64,000 nt of DNA from Nosema muscidifuracis (Eukaryota; Microsporidia; Nosematidae): positions 372,001 through 436,000 of the forward strand of contig JAIOKI010000007.1 in the NCBI GenBank assembly GCA_028335825.1, given 5' to 3'. A program made the position numbers and the translations under genes. This document shows positions 57,877-64,000 of this stretch, piece by piece (position 1 is the stretch's first letter; each line of letters starts with the position of its first letter). The notes beneath the pieces were generated by a model. The model ran no database searches, had not been told where the DNA came from, and saw only the letters and a program-made list of their open reading frames with translations.

Positions 57877-59133
57877 ATGTATATTTTTAGATTATTTTTC
57901 ATACCATTCTTTGTTATGTCCGTATCTATAGATATAGAAAAAATTTCAGAAACTGATCTTAAATCTATTTATACAGAGTATAGACGAGATATAGAAGAAA
58001 AAATAGAAAATATGTATGAGAAATATTTTATTAAGGATACTTTAATAGAAGATATTAGACCAAATATTAATAATCCAGATGGTGATATAAAAGTAGCAGT
58101 TTTAGATGTAGGAGGTAGTTTTTTTAAAATAGCTATCGTTAAATTAACGAAGAAAAATGACGAATTATTTTATAAAAATGAATTTTCAGTTGAATTTCCT
58201 TATCCAAAAGAATCAAAACAAACTAGAAATACTTTTTGGTTTGATTGGGTAGCTAAGAGATATATTAATTTAATGATAGAAAGAAGTATTGTACCAGATT
58301 TATCTAGTTTAATATTTTCATATCCTATTAAATATGAAAATGGATGTCCTTATGTAATAGAATTAGCTAAACATTGGTGTTTCGAATCAAAGACTTCTTT
58401 AAGTATGGATTTAAAAGAATATTTAAATTATGCTATTAATAACGAAATACTAAACAAATATAGTTTTATAGAAGATACTAAGAAATATTATATTAATAGT
58501 GTTCTTAATGATTCAGTAGCTACTTTATTTTCTTCTAAATTAATTTCTAATAAAAAAAGTATTGGAATTATATTAGGTACAGGTACTAATGGAGCAATTT
58601 TTATTGAATATAATGGTAAACAACATGTATTTAATACTGAATGGGGTTCTTTTATACCTAAAAAACTTACTAAATTACCAGAAGAAGAAATTTTTATAAA
58701 AAGTTTAAATAAAAAATATAATATGCTTGACATACTTGTTGGAAATGGATATAAATGGAATTTAATTAATGAAATAATTGATAGACGTGAATTAAATTTA
58801 GAAAAATATAAAGAAGATAGATTAGGTTTAATAATGAAAAGAGAAGATAATGATCCTCATAAAAAAATAGCACAAGGTTTAATTATAAGATCTAGACAAA
58901 TTATGTCAATGTTAGTATGTGCAGTTATAGCTAAATATGGTGATTCTGAAGTTAATATATTACTTAATGGATCAGGATATGGAGATAAAGTTCAAAGAGA
59001 TGAATTTTTAGAAATGATAAAAGGATATAGTAAAAGTATTTGTAATTTAGATGTTAATATAGATATACATTATGAAGATGGACTTACTTTTATAGGAGCA
59101 GCATATTATTCTTATGCTAAGAATTCAAATTAA
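57877..59133 (+). CDS. Hexokinase with signal peptide, copy 1
   Basis: 418 residues. Residues 1-17 (MYIFRLFFIPFFVMSVS) are a hydrophobic signal peptide. Hexokinase landmarks in order: the phosphate-1 loop LDVGGSFFKIAIVKL (about 75-90), sugar-side SYPIKYENG and HWCF (about 147-168, in place of WTKGF), NDSVAT with the catalytic Asp at about 212, the phosphate-2 loop LGTGTNGA (about 232), FNTEWGSF (about 252) and the adenosine motif NGSGYG (about 366). It phosphorylates hexoses with ATP. Secreted hexokinases in microsporidia are thought to act on host sugar. Its start is preceded by a G-run (ctggggtcATG) rather than the usual C-run. Copy 2 lies 2.8 kb downstream on the same strand, so this is an old tandem pair. 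Confidence 0.93.
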   Translation: MYIFRLFFIPFFVMSVSIDIEKISETDLKSIYTEYRRDIEEKIENMYEKYFIKDTLIEDIRPNINNPDGDIKVAVLDVGGSFFKIAIVKLTKKNDELFYKNEFSVEFPYPKESKQTRNTFWFDWVAKRYINLMIERSIVPDLSSLIFSYPIKYENGCPYVIELAKHWCFESKTSLSMDLKEYLNYAINNEILNKYSFIEDTKKYYINSVLNDSVATLFSSKLISNKKSIGIILGTGTNGAIFIEYNGKQHVFNTEWGSFIPKKLTKLPEEEIFIKSLNKKYNMLDILVGNGYKWNLINEIIDRRELNLEKYKEDRLGLIMKREDNDPHKKIAQGLIIRSRQIMSMLVCAVIAKYGDSEVNILLNGSGYGDKVQRDEFLEMIKGYSKSICNLDVNIDIHYEDGLTFIGAAYYSYAKNSN

Positions 59134-59337
59134 ACTTGATTTTATTTTCAAAAAAATGACAGTTATTTTAGTAGATTATTTAATTTATTTAAAATATTTT
59201 TTATTTTATTTTAGTAGATTATTTAATTTATTTAAGTAGATTACTGTTATTAATATTAATTACTTTTAAATATGTTACTTGTACAATATTAATTATTTTA
59301 AAATATTTGTTATGTATCTTTTTTAATAAAAATATTA

Positions 59338-59688
59338 TCATATTGAGACACTTTTCCTAGAAAAAAAGATAATATATGTCATGCTTATAATAAATAAAAT
59401 AATCAATCCCATATAAATAGAAAATGTAATATTTGATCTTAGTTCTGTACTATCAGAAATATTATCTTCAGAAACCAGTAAAGAACTACTTGATCTGCTA
59501 TTTGGAATTCTATTACCATTTTCTATTGTGTTAAGCTGAATATCAGAAGATTTTCTAAAAAAATTTCTTAATCTATCTAAATAAGATTTGGTTGGTGAAG
59601 GAATATCTTCTGATAAATTGTTGTAAACTCGATCTGTTAGAAGAACTTTATTTATAAAAATTAATATAAAAAAGTATCCTGTAATCAT
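59338..59688 (-). CDS. Small type I membrane protein, 116 aa
   Basis: The start is strongly supported: atatgcccccaaaATG on the minus strand. Residues 1-18 (MITGYFFILIFINKVLLT) look like a signal peptide. The middle is polar and Ser/Asn/Arg-rich (NSRSSSSLLVSED) with no cysteine. Residues about 89-110 are a membrane segment, followed by a short basic tail (SRKSVSI). The layout predicts a single-pass plasma-membrane or secretory-pathway protein with its N-terminus outside. No family is recognised. It lies between the two hexokinase genes on the opposite strand, a neighbourhood otherwise made of secreted proteins. Confidence 0.7.
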   Translation of the reverse strand: MITGYFFILIFINKVLLTDRVYNNLSEDIPSPTKSYLDRLRNFFRKSSDIQLNTIENGNRIPNSRSSSSLLVSEDNISDSTELRSNITFSIYMGLIILFIISMTYIIFFSRKSVSI

Positions 59689-61952
59689 TTTGGGGGCATA
59701 TCAAGAAAAAAAAAATATATGTTTAATTTTAATTAAGAAATGACATAACTTTCTATTTTTTGAGAGATATGTTTATTATAAATATACTAAGAATATATTC
59801 AATAAATAGATATTCTTTAAATATCTATAGAAAGATATTTTTTTACTCATTTTTTTATAATATTCGTCATAATAAAAAAATATCAGTGAATTGTTTAAGA
59901 AAATTAAAAGCATACATAAATTTATTTCTATAAATAAATTTTTTATTTATTTTATAATTTAGAAATATACTCTTATTTTTTGACACGTTTTTATTTATTG
60001 TTTATTATTTACATTTCTATTTGAGGATGAAGAAATACTTAATTAATTAGTTAAAATATTTATTATTCAATAAGTTAAAATATTTATTATTCAATAAGTT
60101 AATATCTTTATTATTTAGTTATTTAATATATTATTATATAATAAGTTATTGTATTTATTATTCAATAATAATAAATACAATACGGATTAAATTAAGAAGT
60201 TTTTTTGATCATATGATTTTCTCTCAAATGCTAATAAATATTTTAAGACAATTATTTCAAGTTTAATTTATCATTGTAAATTTTAGCATGATTGATTTAT
60301 TCTTATATTTAATTATAGTAGGCATGATTTTAATACACTTATATATTAATTTATAAATATTCAGTTGTTTTATTTAATTATAGTAAGCATGATTTTAATA
60401 TATTTATATATTAATCTATATTTAAGATTAATTTATTTTTATAGTAGGCATAATATTGGACTTCATTATAATTCATCAAAAAACTATCTCACATTTTAAT
60501 GACTCTATCAATAAAATAATAAAAATATAAGAGAAGAAATCAATAATAAATTTCTAAAATTAATTAAGAAAACTGAATATGAATTTTAGATTAATAAAAT
60601 ATAAAGTTCTTAAATAAATTATTTCTATAACAAATATAAAGATTATTATTACTAGTTCTATTAATTAAAAATTATTTAAGTTATTATCTTTTAATAAATA
60701 TTATGATTTTTTATTATAAGTTAATATATTTTTAATGAATATTTTTGATTTTTTATTTACAAGTTATTATCTTTTAATAAATATTATTTTATATACCTAT
60801 CTAAATAAAAGTTATTATCTTTTTAATGATTTTTTATTATAAGTTATTATCCTTTAATGAATATTATTTTATTTACCTATCAAATTAAAAGTTATTATCT
60901 TTTAAGTTATTAAATAAAAATAAGTCTTAAAAATATTTATTAATAAACTTCTATTATAAATAATATTAAAAAATATAATGAAATATTTAAATCTTAATTA
61001 TTTAATAAAATACCTGTCTTAACCTGATATTAAATTTATATTATATAAATAATACTACTCTGTAAATTTAATATAAAATATCTTTTTTATTTATATCATG
61101 AATATGTTAATTAAAAATATTTTATATCTCTTTAAATAATTTTATTAAATTTATAAATGTTTTGTTTATTCTTTTTTTAAATTCATGTTAAAAATATCAA
61201 ATATAAAAAAAATATATTAAAAAATTCGTGATATATTTATTTTCTTATATTATTAACTTTAAATTGATATTTATTATATTTTCTTATATTATTAACTTAT
61301 ATTTTATTTTCCTTATATAATTAACTTATATTTTATTTTCCTTATATAATTAACTTATATTTTATTATATTATTAACTTATATTTTATTATATTATTAAC
61401 TTATAATTATCATATTTTATTAATTAATAAAATTTAAAAAGTTATTAAAATCAAAATTGGAATTTATTATTATTTATAAATTAAATATTTAAGTAAATGA
61501 TAAATTATTTTTATAACTTATTTATGAATATTGACTTTAAGAAATAGTCGATCATTTTTTTAATTTAATTATAAAAAATTAAATTCTTTAATTAAATAAA
61601 ATGTAAAATAAATTAACTCTTTCTCAAAATTATTTATTAAATTTAAATCTCTCTTATAAAAATCAAATATTTCTTATAAAAAATGTAAACAACTCTCTCT
61701 TATAAAAATCAACTCACTTTTAATAAAAAGGAAAATCAAATCTCTCTTAATTAAATTTAAATATTTCTTATAAAAAATTTAAACAACTCTCACTTAATTA
61801 AATTTAAATCTTCCTTATAAAAAATTTAAATCTCACTTATATAAATCAAATCTCTCTTAATTAAATGTAAACAACTCCCTTTTAATTAAATGTAAACAAC
61901 TCATTTTTAAATAAACATTTATTTATAAAAAAAGTTTAATTTTGTACCCATA
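59689..61952. other. Long intergenic stretch, low-complexity
   Basis: No gene or RNA was seen in 2.2 kb. Local repeats: ttattattcaataagttaaa units (60,055-60,175), taagcatgattttaatatat units (60,310-60,410), aagttattatcttttaatga units (60,670-60,905), aacttatattttattttcct units (61,270-61,410) and ctctcttataaaaatcaaat units (61,640-61,900). Confidence 0.6.
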
Positions 61953-63251
61953 ATGAAAATATTAAATTTCTTCCTATTTATATTATCTATAATAGGATCT
62001 TTAATAATAGATCCTATCTCATTAAATGATATAAAAAATATTCGTAAAGAATATATAAGTCATTTAGAAAAGTTAATGAAAAAACCAGTAGAACATCTTT
62101 TAAGGGAAGGTTATTTGATTAAAGATATTGAACTTAATAAAACTTGTATAGATAAAAAAATAATTGGTGTCATTGATATAGGTGGTAGTTATTTTAAAAT
62201 TGGTCTAGTTAAATTATTTAAGGAAAATGATAATTTAAAATATGAAGCTATTAAAGCTATTAAAATTGAATTCCCTGAAGATTGTAAATCTTCTGAATAC
62301 TGGTTTGATTGGACAAGTAAAAAAATAGTAGATATTTTATCATCATGGAATTATAAAATTGATACATGTAGTCTTATATTCTCTTATCCAATTAAATATG
62401 AAAAAGATAATGAAGCTTATCCAACAGCTTTTCCTAAATTCTGGTGTTTCGAGAATTCTGAATCAAAACATTTGGAGATTAAAGATAGTTTAAATAAATC
62501 TATAAAGAAATATATAGAAAATAATGATAAAAAATTTAGAAAAGATTTTATTGATAGTATTAATATTAAAACTGTATTGAATGATTCTGTTGCAACGTAT
62601 TTTGCTTCTAAATTTGTAATATCAGATTCTAATATAAAAACTAGTGAATCAAATAAGATTTCTAAAAATACTAATATAGGATTAGTACTTGGTACAGGTA
62701 CTAATGCATCTTTTTTATTTATAAAAGATAATATAAGATATATTTTTAATACTGAATGGGCTTCATTCATACCAAAAAATATTAAACTTTTAACTGAAGA
62801 AAAACTTCAAATCGAACAACTTCCGAAATCACATAATTATATTGATATATTATGTGGATTAAAATACAGACTTGATTTAACTAATCTTATTATAAAAGAA
62901 AGAAGTCTTGAATTAGAACCAATATCTGCTAAAGAAATTTTAAAATTACTTTTAAATCCTGATTTACAAGATGATAGAAAAAACTTGTTCATTGATTTAT
63001 GTAAAAGATCTCGAGAAATTTTAGCTGCACTTTTGAGTTCAATAATCAAAACAGTTAATTGTACTGAAGTACTTATAATTTTTAACGGATCTGCGTATAA
63101 AATTCCTAATGAAATAAATGGATTTTTAAAATCTACAAGAAGAAATTTAAAAGAGTTAAAAATTGATAATGTAGATATAAATACGTATTATAAAGAGGAA
63201 TCTGCTTTTATAGGATCAGCTTATTATGCTTTGTGTCATTTGTTGAATTAA
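61953..63251 (+). CDS. Hexokinase with signal peptide, copy 2
   Basis: 432 residues; the start is set by ttttgtacccataATG. The signal peptide is at residues 1-19 (MKILNFFLFILSIIGSLII). Landmarks: phosphate-1 loop IDIGGSYFKIGLVKLF (about 74), SYPIKYE and FWCF (about 145-168), NDSVAT with the catalytic Asp at about 210, LGTGTNAS (about 245), FNTEWASF (about 265) and NGSAYK (about 376). It differs widely from copy 1 outside the motifs and has an extra Ser/Lys/Asn-rich loop before the phosphate-2 loop, so the duplication is not recent. Both keep the catalytic aspartate and look active. The expected role is ATP-dependent hexose phosphorylation outside the parasite cell or in its secretory route. 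Confidence 0.93.
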   Translation: MKILNFFLFILSIIGSLIIDPISLNDIKNIRKEYISHLEKLMKKPVEHLLREGYLIKDIELNKTCIDKKIIGVIDIGGSYFKIGLVKLFKENDNLKYEAIKAIKIEFPEDCKSSEYWFDWTSKKIVDILSSWNYKIDTCSLIFSYPIKYEKDNEAYPTAFPKFWCFENSESKHLEIKDSLNKSIKKYIENNDKKFRKDFIDSINIKTVLNDSVATYFASKFVISDSNIKTSESNKISKNTNIGLVLGTGTNASFLFIKDNIRYIFNTEWASFIPKNIKLLTEEKLQIEQLPKSHNYIDILCGLKYRLDLTNLIIKERSLELEPISAKEILKLLLNPDLQDDRKNLFIDLCKRSREILAALLSSIIKTVNCTEVLIIFNGSAYKIPNEINGFLKSTRRNLKELKIDNVDINTYYKEESAFIGSAYYALCHLLN

Positions 63252-63498
63252 ATTAGTTAAATATTTAAAAACGTATCTTAAATATTTATATTATAAAAAC
63301 ATATCTTAAATATATAATAGATCATCTCATTAATTAAATTTTATTTACAAGATAGACTATCTCATTAATTAAATCTAATAAGTTAAATACTATTCATATA
63401 ATAGACTATCTCATTCATTAAATATTTTTTTTATCGTAAAAACATATCTCATTCATTAAATATTTTTATTCATTAAATTTTTTTAAATTTTATTCCCT
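63252..63498. other. Intergenic with short repeats
   Basis: Units around aaaacatatcttaaatat and tagactatctcattaattaaat are repeated. The segment ends with the tattccctATG start signal of the next gene. Confidence 0.6.
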
Positions 63499-64000
63499 AT
63501 GATAGAATACGATAAACCCTTCAAACATATTTTAATAGACAATTTCTTGTCACCAGATGATTTTAAAAAAATAGAAGATATTTACAAATCAAACAGGTTT
63601 AACTTAAAATACACAGATTTATTTAAATTTCTTCAAACAGATGAATTAGTAAACGAAAAAGAATTAAATTTTTTTAAAACAGAATTGGATAAAATTTTTA
63701 ATACAATAACTGATACTAAAGACACTTTTTATACTATATTTGCATCTTATTACAGAAAAGGAGATTATTTATCATGTCATGATGATATGGTAGATGGAAG
63801 AATGTATGCTTTTACTTATTATTTATCAGATTTTGATTCTGGTGATCTTGTATTAATTAATAACGAAGGTACTAAAGAAGTAAAAAGAATTAATGTAAAA
63901 AAAAATAGACTTGTAATATTCAAAGTATCTGATATTTCCTGGCATGAAGTTGATATTTGTAATAGTGATGGAAGAATGGCTATAACAGGTTGGCTTAATA
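63499..64000 (+). CDS. Tpa1/Ofd1-like 2-oxoglutarate, Fe(II) oxygenase, cut by window edge
   Basis: The start is set by ttattccctATG; 167 codons are visible and the frame runs off the right edge. The core double-stranded beta-helix fold is seen by its ligands: SYYRKGDYLSCHDD (H-x-D iron ligands), a Y-x-L-S strand, a G-D-L strand, SWHEV (third iron ligand, His) and RMAITGWLN, where the Arg binds 2-oxoglutarate and G-W is typical of the Tpa1/OGFOD1 group. Relatives hydroxylate ribosomal protein uS12 (Rps23) or act in translation termination and hypoxia sensing. The usual second, inactive oxygenase domain, if present, would lie beyond the window. Confidence 0.85.
   Translation, partial: MIEYDKPFKHILIDNFLSPDDFKKIEDIYKSNRFNLKYTDLFKFLQTDELVNEKELNFFKTELDKIFNTITDTKDTFYTIFASYYRKGDYLSCHDDMVDGRMYAFTYYLSDFDSGDLVLINNEGTKEVKRINVKKNRLVIFKVSDISWHEVDICNSDGRMAITGWLN

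Noticed and set aside
1-64000. tRNA or rRNA genes
   Set aside because: I looked for GC-richer islands with T-loop-like GTTCRA motifs. Candidates such as the one near 17,780 and the GC-richer end of the solo LTR do not fold into a cloverleaf. A covariance-model scan could still find one.

Overview
The window looks like nuclear DNA of a microsporidian. It is extremely AT-rich, and no spliceosomal intron is needed to read the recognisable genes. Many start codons sit a few bases after a C-run (CCC to CCCCC), the start-proximal signal known from several microsporidia. Two hexokinases carry N-terminal signal peptides, a microsporidian hallmark, and conserved proteins are shorter than their yeast or human relatives. 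Intergenic spaces are long, so this is a loosely packed genome rather than a compact one. I cannot name the species from sequence alone.

Layout. (1) 1-7.8 kb: a long helical protein gene that enters from the left edge and is split into three reading-frame pieces, a second unrecognised helical protein, and a membrane-anchored peptidyl-tRNA-hydrolase-2-like protein. (2) 7.8-38 kb: an accessory region. It holds seven paralogues (A-G) of an unrecognised family of about 340-373 residues with ten invariant cysteines and a C-terminal pair of membrane segments. A/B (minus strand) and D/C (plus strand) form the arms of a large inverted duplication, and the spacer holds a decayed Ty3/gypsy-type fossil. 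The left arm contains a 1.64-kb insertion with 109/111-bp TG...CA terminal direct repeats and a 5-bp target duplication. It carries one intact gene for a small membrane protein, and the other arm preserves the empty site. A second copy of that gene and its flanks, without the terminal repeats, lies at 35.9-37.4 kb. The right arm carries a 344-bp solo LTR. (3) 38-64 kb: a housekeeping region with a cullin, RPB8, a DNAJC9-type J-protein, the GTPase GPN3, an ABCG-type half-transporter, UTP6, RNA polymerase III largest subunit, two secreted hexokinases, a Tpa1-like 2-oxoglutarate oxygenase cut by the right edge, and several small unrecognised proteins.

How the genes fit together. The right side is a normal core segment: RPC1, RPB8 and GPN3 all belong to RNA polymerase structure or assembly, UTP6 to ribosome biogenesis, and the hexokinases to exploitation of host sugar. 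The middle looks like a fast-evolving family locus where inverted duplication, apparent exchange of sequence blocks between paralogues and retroelement insertion have all acted. Short in-frame tandem repeats have expanded inside several host genes, including RPC1 and the ABC transporter. No tRNA, rRNA or CRISPR array was seen.
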